Source: JADLGL01 sp963732865
GTDB lineage: Bacteria; Pseudomonadota; Alphaproteobacteria; Rhizobiales; Kaistiaceae
Assembly: GCA_963732865.1 (NCBI GenBank)
Contig: CAVTBC010000001.1
Location: forward strand, 434,001-498,000
Reading direction: 5' to 3'
DNA length: 64,000 bases
This document shows positions 17,762 through 26,866 of this stretch, in pieces. Position 1 is the stretch's first letter; each line of letters begins with the position of its first letter. The notes under the pieces are model-generated. The model was not told the DNA's origin. It worked only from the letters and a program-made list of their open reading frames with translations, and did not search any database. Made by a program: the position numbers and the translations under genes.

Positions 17762-18655
17762 CTAGGGCGCGATGGCGGCGGCATCGGCCGCCGCCGGGGT
17801 GGCGGTCGTCGCCACTGTCGCGTCAACGACCGTTGTCGCCGGACCAGCCACCATGCCGCCGTCATCCGCGTTGGCGGGATTGGCGACGAGCCAGTTATTG
17901 GCCAGCTCAAATGCGGTGCGCCGCTCCGTTTCCGTTGCCAGCGCAAGCGCCTGCTCATGCATGCGGCGGATGTCGGGATCATTGCCGCCCGTGCGGATGA
18001 GCGCGATCTGCAGATAGGCCAGACCAAACACGGCCTGCCGGGCAACGCCTTCGCCCTGGAACAAGAGATAGCCGAGAAGAGCCTGGCCGGATGCGTTGCC
18101 GGCTTCCGCCGACAGATGCGCCCAGCGCACCGCCTGTGCCGGATCGGGAGGCCCGACGGCGCCGCGATAGAACATGTCGGCGAGATTGTACTGCGCCTGC
18201 GGGTCGTTGAGGTAGGTCGCGGCGTGCCAGTACATCTGGAACGCCGCATTGGTGTCGGCGTCGCCGGCCAGCCCGTCGCGATAATAGTCACCCAGCGCGA
18301 CATAGGCGTCCGCCACGAAAGGCGTGTCGTCCGGGCTTATTCGCCGGTCGTCGGCATGATCGGTGACGATTTCCTCGAACATGGCGAAGGCTTGCGTGTC
18401 GTCATGGGCGACGCCTTCGCCCCTGGCGTACATGCGGGCCAACAGCCACTGTGCGCGCGTATAGCCCTGCGCGGCAGCGTATTGGATCGCATCCAAAGCC
18501 GTCGCCAGATCGCCATCGCGATAGGCCGCGTAGCCGTAGCGGAAGACCTTCGCCGGGGTGTCGAACTCCGGCGTCGGTTCAAACGCATTGGCCGGAATGG
18601 CCAAACTCAACGCAGCAAGGATGACGCCCAGACGGAGGGCGCTACATGTCCGCAT
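17762..18655 (-). CDS. Secreted Sel1-like (TPR-type) repeat protein
   Basis: 297 residues with a signal peptide (cleavage after PANA, about residue 24). Several Sel1-like repeats are visible, such as YGYAAYRDGDLATALDAIQYAA, AQWLLARMYARGEGVAHDD and AQYNLADMFYRGAVGPPDP, covering about residues 35-215. A low-complexity Ala/Thr tail follows. Such proteins are periplasmic scaffolds; no partner can be named here. The start overlaps the ilvD 3' end by 14 bp, so it may be co-transcribed with ilvD. Confidence 0.85.
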   Translation of the reverse strand: MRTCSALRLGVILAALSLAIPANAFEPTPEFDTPAKVFRYGYAAYRDGDLATALDAIQYAAAQGYTRAQWLLARMYARGEGVAHDDTQAFAMFEEIVTDHADDRRISPDDTPFVADAYVALGDYYRDGLAGDADTNAAFQMYWHAATYLNDPQAQYNLADMFYRGAVGPPDPAQAVRWAHLSAEAGNASGQALLGYLLFQGEGVARQAVFGLAYLQIALIRTGGNDPDIRRMHEQALALATETERRTAFELANNWLVANPANADDGGMVAGPATTVVDATVATTATPAAADAAAIAP

Positions 18656-20366
18656 AGCTCACTTTTTCCGCCCCGCCCCCAGGATGGGTGACCGCGCCCT
18701 TGCGGGCCGGCCCGACACCCTGCGCAAATTTCCAGATCGCGCCGCTGCGATAGTTGGTCTCGCGCGGCTGCCATTTGGCGCCGCGCGCGGCCAGTTCCTC
18801 GTCCGACAGCCGGACGCCGAGCGTTCCGGCAACGGCGTCGATATCGATGATGTCGCCGTCCTGCAGCATGGCGATCGGGCCGCCAACCGCCGCTTCCGGG
18901 CCAACATGGCCGATGCAGAAGCCGCGGGTGCCGCCGGAGAAGCGGCCGTCGGTGATGAGCGCGACCTTCTCGCCCATGCCTTGGCCGTAGAGCGCCGCCG
19001 TGGTCGACAGCATCTCCGGCATGCCCGGGCCGCCGCGCGGCCCGACATAGCGGATCACGAGGACCTCGCCTTCCTTGTAGGTGCGCTCGCGGACGGCGGC
19101 GAAGCACTCTTCCTCGGAATCGAAGCAGCGCGCCGGGCCGGAGAATTGCTGATGCTTCAGGCCGGCAACCTTCACGATGGCCCCGTCCGGCGCGAGATTG
19201 CCGGAAAGGCCGACGACGCCGCCGGTGGGCGTGATCGGGTTGTTCGCGGGGCGCATGACGTCTTGCTCGTCGTTCCAGGCAACCTTGGCGAGGTTCTCAG
19301 CCATGGTGCGGCCGGTGACGGTGATGCAATCGCCATGGAGGTAGCCATGGTCGAGCAGCGTCTTCATCAGCATCGGCACGCCGCCTGCTTCGTACATATC
19401 TTTGGCGACATAACGGCCGCCCGGCTTCAAATCGGCGATATAGGGCGTGCGCTTGAAGATTTCGGCGACGTCGAACAGGTCGAACTCGATGCCGCATTCA
19501 TGCGCGATCGCCGGCAAATGCAGGGCGGCATTGGTGGAACCGCCGGAAGCGGCGACAACGGTGGCGGCGTTTTCCAGGGACTTGCGTGTGACGATATCGC
19601 GCGGCCGAAGGTTCAGGGCGATGAGCTCCATCACCTTCTCGCCGGCCGCCATGCAGAAGCGGTCGCGAAGCTCGTATGGCGCGGGAGCGCCTGAGGAATA
19701 GGGCAGCGCGAGGCCGATCGCCTCGGAGACGCAGGCCATGGTGTTGGCCGTGAACTGGCCGCCACAGGCGCCGGCCGAGGGGCAGGCCACCTGCTCCAGC
19801 GCCTCAAGGTCCTCGGTCGACATCTTACCGACCGAGTGAAGGCCAACGGCCTCGAACACGTCGACGACCGTGACGTCCTTGCCCTTGAAGGTACCGGGCA
19901 GGATCGAGCCGCCATAGACGAAGACCGACGGAACGTTGAGGCGGACCATCGCCATCATCATTCCGGGCAACGACTTGTCGCAGCCGGCGAGGCCGACCAG
20001 CGCGTCATAGCCATGGCCGCGCATGGTGAGTTCGACGGAGTCGGCGATGATCTCGCGCGAGGGCAGCGAGGACTTCATGCCCTCGTGCCCCATGGCGATG
20101 CCGTCCGTGACGGTGATGGTGCAGAATTCGCGCGGGGTGCCATTGGCGGCGGCGACGCCGAGCTTCACCGCCTGCGCCTGACGCATCAGCGAAATGTTGC
20201 AGGGAGCGGCCTCGTTCCAGCACGACGCGACCCCGACGAAGGGCTGATGGATCTGCTCGCCGCTGAGACCCATCGCATAATAGTAGGAGCGATGCGGAGC
20301 GCGCTCCGGTCCCTCAGTGACATGACGGCTGGGAAGCCGGTCTTTTTGTATTGCGCGAACGTCCAT
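18642..20366 (-). CDS. ilvD: Dihydroxy-acid dehydratase
   Basis: About 574 residues from the ATG at 20366, which has AGGA 7 nt upstream; the longer frame starts with a TTG and has no family similarity. Catalyses the third common step of valine and isoleucine synthesis using an Fe-S cluster. Cluster and Mg ligands are in ASCWNEAAPCN, VGLAGCDKSLPGM and ACPSAGACGGQFTANTM. GGRFSGGTRGFCIGHV is near the C-terminus. It follows gatB on the same strand across 208 bp. Confidence 0.96.
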   Translation of the reverse strand: MDVRAIQKDRLPSRHVTEGPERAPHRSYYYAMGLSGEQIHQPFVGVASCWNEAAPCNISLMRQAQAVKLGVAAANGTPREFCTITVTDGIAMGHEGMKSSLPSREIIADSVELTMRGHGYDALVGLAGCDKSLPGMMMAMVRLNVPSVFVYGGSILPGTFKGKDVTVVDVFEAVGLHSVGKMSTEDLEALEQVACPSAGACGGQFTANTMACVSEAIGLALPYSSGAPAPYELRDRFCMAAGEKVMELIALNLRPRDIVTRKSLENAATVVAASGGSTNAALHLPAIAHECGIEFDLFDVAEIFKRTPYIADLKPGGRYVAKDMYEAGGVPMLMKTLLDHGYLHGDCITVTGRTMAENLAKVAWNDEQDVMRPANNPITPTGGVVGLSGNLAPDGAIVKVAGLKHQQFSGPARCFDSEEECFAAVRERTYKEGEVLVIRYVGPRGGPGMPEMLSTTAALYGQGMGEKVALITDGRFSGGTRGFCIGHVGPEAAVGGPIAMLQDGDIIDIDAVAGTLGVRLSDEELAARGAKWQPRETNYRSGAIWKFAQGVGPARKGAVTHPGGGAEKVSYADM

Positions 20367-20574
20367 CTGGATTCCTGAGGCTCTCGAGTCCTGTGTCTTC
20401 GGGTGCGCCGCGGCTTGGGCCAAAGCGGTTCGGCGCGTGGGTTTTCGGCTCGCCCAATCAGGAGCGGCCGTGGTCGCCCCTGTTTATGGCTGAATGGCGG
20501 CGTATTGGTTGAGATGGAAGGCGGGAAGCCACTTCCCTGCATACCTGTTGCGCATCCGCAACAGTGTTGCCCGG

Positions 20575-22059
20575 CTACTCGATGCCGAGGCGCGCCTTCA
20601 GGATATCGTTGACCGCCTGCGGGTTGGCCTTGCCGCCCGAGGCCTTCATCACCTGACCGACAAACCAGCCCAGCATGGTCGGCTTCGCCTTCACCTGCTC
20701 GACCTTATCTGGGTTGCCGGCGATCACTTCGTCGATCACTTTTTCGATGGCCGAGCTGTCGGTGACCTGCTTCATGCCGCGGCTCTCGACGATCTCGCGC
20801 GGGTCGCCACCTTCGGTCCAGAGGATCTCGAAGAGGTCCTTGGCGATCTTGCCGGAGATTGTCCCCTCGCTGAGAAGGTCGAGCAATCCGCCGAGCTGAC
20901 CGGCTGCGATCGGGCTTTCCTCGATCGACTTGCCTTCCTTGTTGAGACGGCCGGCGAGTTCGTTGGTGACCCAGTTCGCGGCGGCTTTCGCATCGCGGCC
21001 CTTGGCCAGCAGTTCGAAATAATCGGCCGAAGCCTGCTCGGCGATGAGCACGCCGGCGTCGTAGGGCGACAGGCCGTAGTCCGCGATGAAGCGCGCCTTC
21101 TTCGCGTCGGGCAGTTCCGGCAGGTGCGCCGCCAATTCATCCACCCAAGCCTGGGTGAAGGTCAGCGGCAGGAGGTCCGGATCAGGGAAGTAGCGGTAGT
21201 CATGCGCCTCTTCCTTGGAGCGCATCGAACGGGTCTCGCCCTTCACCGGATCGAACAGCCGCGTCTCCTGATCGATGGTGCCGCCGTCCTCGATGATCTC
21301 GATCTGGCGGCGCGCTTCCTTCTCGATCGCCTGGCCGACGAAGCGGATCGAGTTGACGTTCTTGATCTCGCAGCGCGTGCCGAGTTCGGCGCCGGGCTTG
21401 CGCACCGACACGTTGACGTCGGCCCGCAGCGAACCCTCTTCCATATTGCCGTCACAGGTGCCGAGATAGCGCAGGATGGTGCGCAGCTTGGTGAGATAGG
21501 CGCGCGCCTCCTCGGCCGAGCGCAGATCCGGCCTGGAGACGATCTCCATCAGCGCGACGCCCGACCGGTTGAGATCGACGAGGCTGTGGCTCGGATGCTG
21601 GTCGTGGATCGACTTGCCGGCGTCCTGCTCCAGATGCAGTCGCTCGATACCGACCGTGAAAGAGGTGCCGTCCAGCAGATCGACGATGACCTCGCCTTCG
21701 CCGACGATCGGCTGCTTGAACTGCGAGATCTGATAGCCCTGGGGCAGGTCGGGATAGAAATAGTTCTTCCGGTCGAAGACGCTGGTGAGGTTGATCTGCG
21801 CCTTGAGGCCGAGCCCGGTGCGGACCGCCTGGGCGACGCATTCGGCGTTGATCACCGGCAGCATGCCCGGCATCGCCGCATCGACGAAGCTGACATGCGA
21901 ATTGGGCGCGCCGCCATATTCGGTCGAGGCGCCGGAGAAGAGCTTGGCGTTGGAGATCACCTGGGCGTGGACCTCCATGCCGATGACGATCTCCCACTTG
22001 CCGGTGGCGCCCTTGAGATACTGGCCCGGATGCGCTTCGCGCGAGGTGATCACGTTCAT
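20575..22059 (-). CDS. gatB: Aspartyl/glutamyl-tRNA amidotransferase subunit B
   Basis: 494 residues. GatB phosphorylates Glu-tRNA(Gln) or Asp-tRNA(Asn) and accepts ammonia from GatA. The N-terminus GKWEIVIGMEVHAQV and DYRYFPDPDLLPL are family signatures, and the C-terminal YqeY-like tail binds tRNA. The start overlaps the chorismate mutase fusion gene by 4 bp (ATGA), so it is translationally coupled within gatC-GNAT-gatA-CM-gatB. Confidence 0.96.
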   Translation of the reverse strand: MNVITSREAHPGQYLKGATGKWEIVIGMEVHAQVISNAKLFSGASTEYGGAPNSHVSFVDAAMPGMLPVINAECVAQAVRTGLGLKAQINLTSVFDRKNYFYPDLPQGYQISQFKQPIVGEGEVIVDLLDGTSFTVGIERLHLEQDAGKSIHDQHPSHSLVDLNRSGVALMEIVSRPDLRSAEEARAYLTKLRTILRYLGTCDGNMEEGSLRADVNVSVRKPGAELGTRCEIKNVNSIRFVGQAIEKEARRQIEIIEDGGTIDQETRLFDPVKGETRSMRSKEEAHDYRYFPDPDLLPLTFTQAWVDELAAHLPELPDAKKARFIADYGLSPYDAGVLIAEQASADYFELLAKGRDAKAAANWVTNELAGRLNKEGKSIEESPIAAGQLGGLLDLLSEGTISGKIAKDLFEILWTEGGDPREIVESRGMKQVTDSSAIEKVIDEVIAGNPDKVEQVKAKPTMLGWFVGQVMKASGGKANPQAVNDILKARLGIE

Positions 22060-22661
22060 TTCGCCCCGCCCCTCAGCAGCATGCGCGCGATCTCCTCGCG
22101 CTCGTCTTCGATCTTGTCGCCGCTCGGATTGCGGTTGGCCCGCTCATACCAATAGCCGGCGTTGTCGAGGTCACCCTCGATGCGGTGGAGATGGGCGTGG
22201 ACCCAGGCCGCCTCCCGGCTCGGATCGTCCTGAACAGTGACGTGGGCCTTGTCCCAGTCGCCCTTTGCGCTCCACCACAGGCCGCGCAGGGCAACACTCA
22301 GCCCGGCGGGCGGTTCGGCCTGATCCAGCGTGGCGAGAAATTCTTCTGCGCTCATGGTTTGCCCGGACGGACCGGCCTCGATCGCCTTCCGCTCCCAATC
22401 GATGTTCCAGTCGATGAGGCGCTGCCACAGCGAGCGGACCAACTCGGGATCGACCCCGGCCGCCTTGGCCTCCGCCGCCACCTTCGCCAGCACCGCCTCA
22501 ACGCGCGCCGGGTCGTCGGCATCGGTCGGGTCCTGCTTCAGTTCGGCCATACGACGGACATAGGCGAAGCGCTCGCCGAGCAGCCGAACAAGCTCCCGGT
22601 CGAGGCGGTCGATTTCGGCCCTCACCTCTTCCTTCGTCCGGCTCTGTGCGGGCGCGGGCAT
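22056..22661 (-). CDS. AroQ/PchB-type chorismate mutase fused to a small conserved C-terminal domain
   Basis: 201 residues. Residues about 9-90 are an AroQ-fold chorismate mutase (EIDRLDRELVRLLGERFAYV, AELKQDP, ARVEAVLAKV, LWQRLIDWNIDWE) closest in feel to PchB-like single-domain enzymes. Residues about 105-198 (from AEEFLATLDQAEPPAG through GLWWSAKGDWDKAH and HLHRIEGDLDNAGYWYERA) resemble a roughly 95-residue hypothetical protein that I recall as a free-standing gene in many bacteria. The frame is continuous with no stop between them. Located between gatA (6 bp) and gatB (4-bp overlap), so it is firmly in the amidotransferase operon. Why a chorismate mutase is there is unclear. Confidence 0.8.
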   Translation of the reverse strand: MPAPAQSRTKEEVRAEIDRLDRELVRLLGERFAYVRRMAELKQDPTDADDPARVEAVLAKVAAEAKAAGVDPELVRSLWQRLIDWNIDWERKAIEAGPSGQTMSAEEFLATLDQAEPPAGLSVALRGLWWSAKGDWDKAHVTVQDDPSREAAWVHAHLHRIEGDLDNAGYWYERANRNPSGDKIEDEREEIARMLLRGGAK

Positions 22662-22667
22662 GACGCG

Positions 22668-24146
22668 TCACCACCATCGGTCGGGCGTGAAGGTGCCCGC
22701 CGCATCTTCGATCACCTGCCCAGCAGCGAACAGCGTTTCCTCCTGGAAGGCCGGCCCGATCAGCTGCAGGCCAAGCGGCAGGCCGCGGCCGTCCTTGCCG
22801 GCCGGAACGGAAATGCCCGGCAGGCCAGCCATGTTGGCGGTCACGGTGAAGATGTCGTTGAGATACATTTCGATCGGCGAAGCGTCGGTCTTCGAGCCGA
22901 TTTCGAAGGCGGCGCTCGGCGTCGTCGGCGCCAATACGGCGTCAACTCCGGACTCGAACACCGTCTCAAAGTCCCGCTTAATCAGCGTCCGCACCTTCTG
23001 AGCGCGGAGATAGTAGGCGTCATAATAGCCCGCCGAGAGCACGTAGGTGCCGATGAGAATGCGGCGCTTCACTTCGGCGCCGAAGCCGGCGGAGCGCGTG
23101 TTCTCATACATCGAGATGACATCGTCGCCCCGGACGCGCAGGCCGTAGCGAACGCCGTCATAGCGGGCGAGGTTCGACGACGCTTCGGCAGGCGCCACGA
23201 TGTAATAGGCCGGCAGCGCGTATTTGGTGTGCGGCAGCGAGATGTCGACGATCTCGGCCCCCGCGTCCTTCAGCCATTCCTGGCCCCGCCGCCACAGCGC
23301 CTCGATCTCCGCCGGCATGCCGTCGACGCGGTACTCGGCGGGAATGCCGATCTTCAGGCCTTTGACGCCACGTCCGACCGCCGCTTCAAAATCCGGCACA
23401 GGCACGTCCACCGACGTCGTGTCCTTCGGATCGTGGCTTGCCATCGAGCGCAGCAGAATGGCCGAGTCGCGCACACTGCGCGCGATCGGGCCGGCCTGAT
23501 CGAGCGACGAAGCGAAGGCGACGACGCCCCACCGTGAGCAGCGGCCATAGGTCGGCTTGATGCCGACGGTGCCGGTGAATGCGGCCGGCTGGCGGATCGA
23601 GCCGCCGGTGTCAGTCGCCGTTGCGCCAGCGCAAAGCATCGCGGCAACCGCTGTGGCCGAACCACCGGACGAGCCGCCTGGAACGAGCGTGCCATTGCCT
23701 CTGTCCGTTGCGCGCCACGGGTTAACGACCGGGCCGTAGTAAGAGGTCTCGTTCGACGAGCCCATAGCGAACTCGTCCATGTTGAGCTTGCCGAGCATCA
23801 CCGCGCCATCGCCCCAAAGATTGGCGGTGACGGTCAATTCATAGTGCGGCTTGAAGCCGTCGAGGATGTGGCTCGCCGCCTGGCTATGCACGCCCTCGGT
23901 GCAGAACAGATCCTTGATACCGAGCGGGATGCCCTCGAGCGGCCCTGCCTCGCCGGCGGCGATGCGCTCATCGGATTTCGCGGCCATGGCGCGCGCCTTG
24001 TCGACGGTCACTTCGATATAGGCGTTGAGGTCCTTCGCGGCGTCGATCGCGCCAAGATAGGCGTCCGTCAACTCGACCGCCGAGAATTCCTTGGCGGCGA
24101 GCCCGCTGCGGGCTTCGGCGATGGTCAGTTGGGTCAGTTCGGTCAT
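22668..24146 (-). CDS. gatA: Aspartyl/glutamyl-tRNA amidotransferase subunit A
   Basis: 492 residues of the amidase-signature family, which releases ammonia from glutamine for GatB. The catalytic triad regions are visible: Lys in GIPLGIKDLFCTEG, the cis-Ser in PGGSSGGSATAVAA, and the nucleophile Ser in TDTGGSIRQPAAF. It overlaps the GNAT stop by 4 bp upstream and is followed 6 bp later by the chorismate mutase fusion. Confidence 0.97.
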   Translation of the reverse strand: MTELTQLTIAEARSGLAAKEFSAVELTDAYLGAIDAAKDLNAYIEVTVDKARAMAAKSDERIAAGEAGPLEGIPLGIKDLFCTEGVHSQAASHILDGFKPHYELTVTANLWGDGAVMLGKLNMDEFAMGSSNETSYYGPVVNPWRATDRGNGTLVPGGSSGGSATAVAAMLCAGATATDTGGSIRQPAAFTGTVGIKPTYGRCSRWGVVAFASSLDQAGPIARSVRDSAILLRSMASHDPKDTTSVDVPVPDFEAAVGRGVKGLKIGIPAEYRVDGMPAEIEALWRRGQEWLKDAGAEIVDISLPHTKYALPAYYIVAPAEASSNLARYDGVRYGLRVRGDDVISMYENTRSAGFGAEVKRRILIGTYVLSAGYYDAYYLRAQKVRTLIKRDFETVFESGVDAVLAPTTPSAAFEIGSKTDASPIEMYLNDIFTVTANMAGLPGISVPAGKDGRGLPLGLQLIGPAFQEETLFAAGQVIEDAAGTFTPDRWW

Positions 24147-24673
24147 GCGAGCAATTCCGGCCGGGGGCCAAGGGCCTTTTCGTAGAAACGCGACCAGGCG
24201 CTGTCGGGATAGTCCAGGAAGGCCCCGCGGCGCGTGAAGCCGTTCCGGTCATAAAGGCGGCAGGCCGCCTCGAAGCCGGCGGTGTCGCCCGTCTCCAGCA
24301 TCAGCATTGCGAGACCTTCGCGGCGCGCGTGTTCCTCGATCGCGGCGAGGATCGCCGAACCGACATGCCGACCGCGATGCTCCGGGCGGGTGAACATGCG
24401 CTTGACCTCGCCCAGTTCCGGCGAATGGATACGCAGTGCACCACAGGCGATCGCCTGCCCGGCCGCGTTGCGGGCGATGAAGACCGTCGTCTCGGGGCCA
24501 GCCATCTGCTCGACCGTCAGCTTGAACTGGAACTCCAGCGGCGACAGCGGCAGGAGGTAGTCGTTCAGCGCGTCAATGAGGGCGCGGATATCGTCCTGCA
24601 GAGGGCTCTCGGCCGCGATCACGAAGGGCGGCGTCTGCGGGGCGGCGGTGCGTTCCGCCTCGGTCACGATCAC
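24143..24673 (-). CDS. GNAT family N-acetyltransferase within the gat operon
   Basis: 176 residues. The acetyl-CoA binding motif A is VKRMFTRPEHRGRHVGSAILAAIEEHA, with GLAMLMLETGD following and a conserved terminal YPDSAWSRFYEKAL. The N-terminus EFQFKLTVEQMAGPETTVFIARN is typical of the PhnO/YitI-like group. Overlaps gatC and gatA by 4 bp each. Substrate unknown; insertion of an acetyltransferase here is seen in other Hyphomicrobiales, so it may have a stable link with the operon. Confidence 0.88.
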   Translation of the reverse strand: MIVTEAERTAAPQTPPFVIAAESPLQDDIRALIDALNDYLLPLSPLEFQFKLTVEQMAGPETTVFIARNAAGQAIACGALRIHSPELGEVKRMFTRPEHRGRHVGSAILAAIEEHARREGLAMLMLETGDTAGFEAACRLYDRNGFTRRGAFLDYPDSAWSRFYEKALGPRPELLA

Positions 24674-24957
24674 TCCACCACCCTCGGAACGACGAAGAAC
24701 TCGTCTTCGCTCTCGGGCGCATTGGCGATGATGTCCTCGGGGCGGAAGCCCTCATTCACGACGTCCTCGCGCTGCCGCATCGGCATGGGCCTGACCGACG
24801 TCATCGGCTCGACGCCGGTGACATCGACCTCATCTAGCTGTTCGACGAAGCCGAGGATCTCGTTCAGCGAGCCACGCATCGCCTCGGCCTCGGCCTCGGT
24901 GACGGCAATTCGGGCAAGATGGGCGACGCGCTTGACGGTGGCGGTGTCGACGGACAT
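24670..24957 (-). CDS. gatC: Aspartyl/glutamyl-tRNA amidotransferase subunit C
   Basis: 95 residues. The start MSVDTATVKRVAHLARIAVTE and the middle LNEILGFVEQLDEVDVTGVEPM are textbook GatC, and the tail lists MRQREDVVNEG. It wraps around and stabilises GatA-GatB. First gene of the five-gene operon, divergent from dinB with 113 bp between. Confidence 0.96.
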   Translation of the reverse strand: MSVDTATVKRVAHLARIAVTEAEAEAMRGSLNEILGFVEQLDEVDVTGVEPMTSVRPMPMRQREDVVNEGFRPEDIIANAPESEDEFFVVPRVVE

Positions 24958-25070
24958 CGGCGGACCTTAGCAAAAAGCCGGGGGTTGGGCCGCCTATAGC
25001 ACCGTCGCCAAGCGGGCGGCAACCGACCGATTGGCGCGCCTTCCCGGCTAGGTTACTGTCGGCCTAGTCA

Positions 25071-26405
25071 ATGCTGCCGGCGATGCTCACACAGCCCTCA
25101 CCAAGTTCCGCGGGCGGCCTTTGCCGCAACTGCCAGGCGCCGGTCCCGCCAAAGGCGCAGCGTTGCCCGAGCTGTGGCAGCGCCCGCGTGCTCGCCCATC
25201 CCGAATTGCACGAGCTGTCGATCGCCCACATCGATTGCGACGCCTTCTTCGCAGCTGTGGAGAAGCGGGACAATCCGGACCTCGCCGACAGGCCGGTGAT
25301 CGTCGGCGGCGGCAATCGCGGCGTCGTTTCCACCGCCTGCTATGTGGCGCGTATCTACGGCGTCCATTCGGCGATGCCGATGTATCAGGCGCTGCAGAAA
25401 TGCCCCGATGCCGTGGTGATCCGGCCCAATATGGCGAAATATGCCGCCGTGGGCCGCGCCGTCCGCGACATGATGCTGGAGCTGACGCCCGCGGTCGAGC
25501 CGCTGTCGATTGACGAAGCCTTCCTCGATCTGCGCGGAACCGAGCGGCTGCACCACGCCTCGCCGGCCGCCCTCCTCTCGCGCCTCGCGGCGCGGATCGA
25601 AGCCGAGCTTGGCATCACCGTTTCCGTCGGCCTCAGCTTCAACAAGTTCCTCGCCAAGCTTGCCTCCGACCTCAACAAGCCGCGCGGCTTCTCGGTAATC
25701 GGCCGCGTCGACGCGGTAACGACTTTGGCGCCCATGTCGGTCGGCAAAGTGTGGGGTGTCGGCAAGATGCTACAGGCGCGGCTGAAGAAGGACGGAATCG
25801 AGACAATCGGGCAGTTGCAGCGGATGGAGGAGACGGACCTCATCCGCGCCTATGGCGTCATGGGCCAGCGCCTCGCCCGGCTGGCGCGCGCCGACGACAA
25901 CAGGCCGGTCAATCCGCGCGGCGAAGCGAAGAGCGTCAGCGCGGAGACGACCTTCGACAAGGACATCGGCGACCGCGAACGGCTGATCGCCCTTCTCCGT
26001 GGCCTGGCCGAACGGGTTTCGGCAGGCCTGAAGGAGAAGGGCCTCGCCGGACGGACGGTGACGCTGAAGCTTCGGACGCCCGACTTCCGTATCCGCTCGC
26101 GCAGCCATACGCTGCCAAGCCCGACCCAATTGGCTGACCGCATCTGGCGCGCCGGAACGGAGATGCTGGCGAAGGAGAACTTCGCCAAGCTCCGCCTCAT
26201 CGGAATCGGCGTGTCGGAAATGGAAGCCGTCGACCTCGCCGACCCGCCGGATCTGGTTGATGTCGCCGGCGGGCGGCGTGCTACCGCCGAGCGGACAATG
26301 GATGCCATCCGCGACCGTTTCGGGCCGAGCGCCGTCGAGCTCGGACTAATGCTCGGCAGCGGATTGCGCCGCCGTAAAAGCGAGGAGGCCGATGATGGCC
26401 GGTGA
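25071..26405 (+). CDS. dinB: DNA polymerase IV (Y family) with N-terminal zinc ribbon
   Basis: 444 residues. Residues 17-38 form a C-x2-C ... C-x2-C zinc-ribbon (CRNCQAPVPPKAQRCPSCG) absent from E. coli DinB. The polymerase follows: AHIDCDAFFAAVEKRDNPDL, the finger region VVSTACYVARIYGVHSAMPM, the catalytic pair in SIDEAFLDL, helix-hairpin-helix near VWGVGKMLQARLKKDG, then a little-finger domain. No C-terminal beta-clamp motif is obvious. The start may be the ATG at 25071 or 25083. I saw no GAAC/GTTC-type LexA box in the 113 bp upstream. Overlaps the RidA gene by 14 bp. Confidence 0.92.
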   Translation: MLPAMLTQPSPSSAGGLCRNCQAPVPPKAQRCPSCGSARVLAHPELHELSIAHIDCDAFFAAVEKRDNPDLADRPVIVGGGNRGVVSTACYVARIYGVHSAMPMYQALQKCPDAVVIRPNMAKYAAVGRAVRDMMLELTPAVEPLSIDEAFLDLRGTERLHHASPAALLSRLAARIEAELGITVSVGLSFNKFLAKLASDLNKPRGFSVIGRVDAVTTLAPMSVGKVWGVGKMLQARLKKDGIETIGQLQRMEETDLIRAYGVMGQRLARLARADDNRPVNPRGEAKSVSAETTFDKDIGDRERLIALLRGLAERVSAGLKEKGLAGRTVTLKLRTPDFRIRSRSHTLPSPTQLADRIWRAGTEMLAKENFAKLRLIGIGVSEMEAVDLADPPDLVDVAGGRRATAERTMDAIRDRFGPSAVELGLMLGSGLRRRKSEEADDGR

Positions 26406-26859
26406 AACCGAGGCGAGGCTCGCCGAGCTCGGCATCGAGCTACCGTCGCCCAGCGCCGCGGTGGCGAACTATGTTCCCTCCACGGTCAGCGGCGGATTCC
26501 TGTTCGTCTCCGGGCAGATGCCGCTTGGCCCAGAGGGGCTCGCCTTTGCCGGCAAGGTCGGACGCGAATTCGACATGGCGGCCGGCCAGCAGGCGGCGCG
26601 GCTGTCGGCGATCAACATTCTGGCGCAGGCGAAAGGCGCCCTCGGCGAGCTCGACCGCATCCGCCGCATCGCCCGCCTTACCGGCTTCGTCAACGCGACG
26701 GAGGATTTCGCCGAGCCGCATCTGGTGCTCAACGGAGCATCGGACTTGCTGGTGGAGGTGCTGGGCGAGCGCGGCCGGCATTCGCGGACGGTGCTCGTTG
26801 CCGCAAATCTGCCAATGAACGCGGCGACATTGATCGATGCGATCATCGAAGTCGACTGA
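26392..26859 (+). CDS. RidA/YjgF family protein
   Basis: 155 residues, a YjgF-type trimeric fold: VSGGFLFVSGQMPLGPEG, QAARLSAINILAQAKGALGELD, LTGFVNATEDFAEPHLVLNGASDLL and RHSRTVLVAANLPMNA, where the Arg sits close to the substrate-binding position of RidA. Slightly longer than the 125-130 of canonical RidA and nearer the RidA-like subgroup of about 150 residues, so enamine/imine deaminase activity is probable but not certain. It overlaps dinB (14 bp) and is 7 bp from the next gene. Confidence 0.88.
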   Translation: MMAGETEARLAELGIELPSPSAAVANYVPSTVSGGFLFVSGQMPLGPEGLAFAGKVGREFDMAAGQQAARLSAINILAQAKGALGELDRIRRIARLTGFVNATEDFAEPHLVLNGASDLLVEVLGERGRHSRTVLVAANLPMNAATLIDAIIEVD

Positions 26860-26866
26860 ACCGCCC

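Noticed and set aside
20494..22155. Plus-strand frame of 553 codons opposite gatB
   Set aside because: Antisense shadow of gatB, with repeated arginine/aspartate/leucine composition and no recognisable motif.
22185..23537. Plus-strand frame of 450 codons across the chorismate mutase fusion and gatA
   Set aside because: Spans two genuine minus-strand genes including their junction, so it cannot be an independent conserved gene.
24958..25070. LexA/SOS operator for dinB
   Set aside because: No GAAC/GTTC direct or inverted repeat with the expected spacing was seen by eye. A trained profile would settle this.
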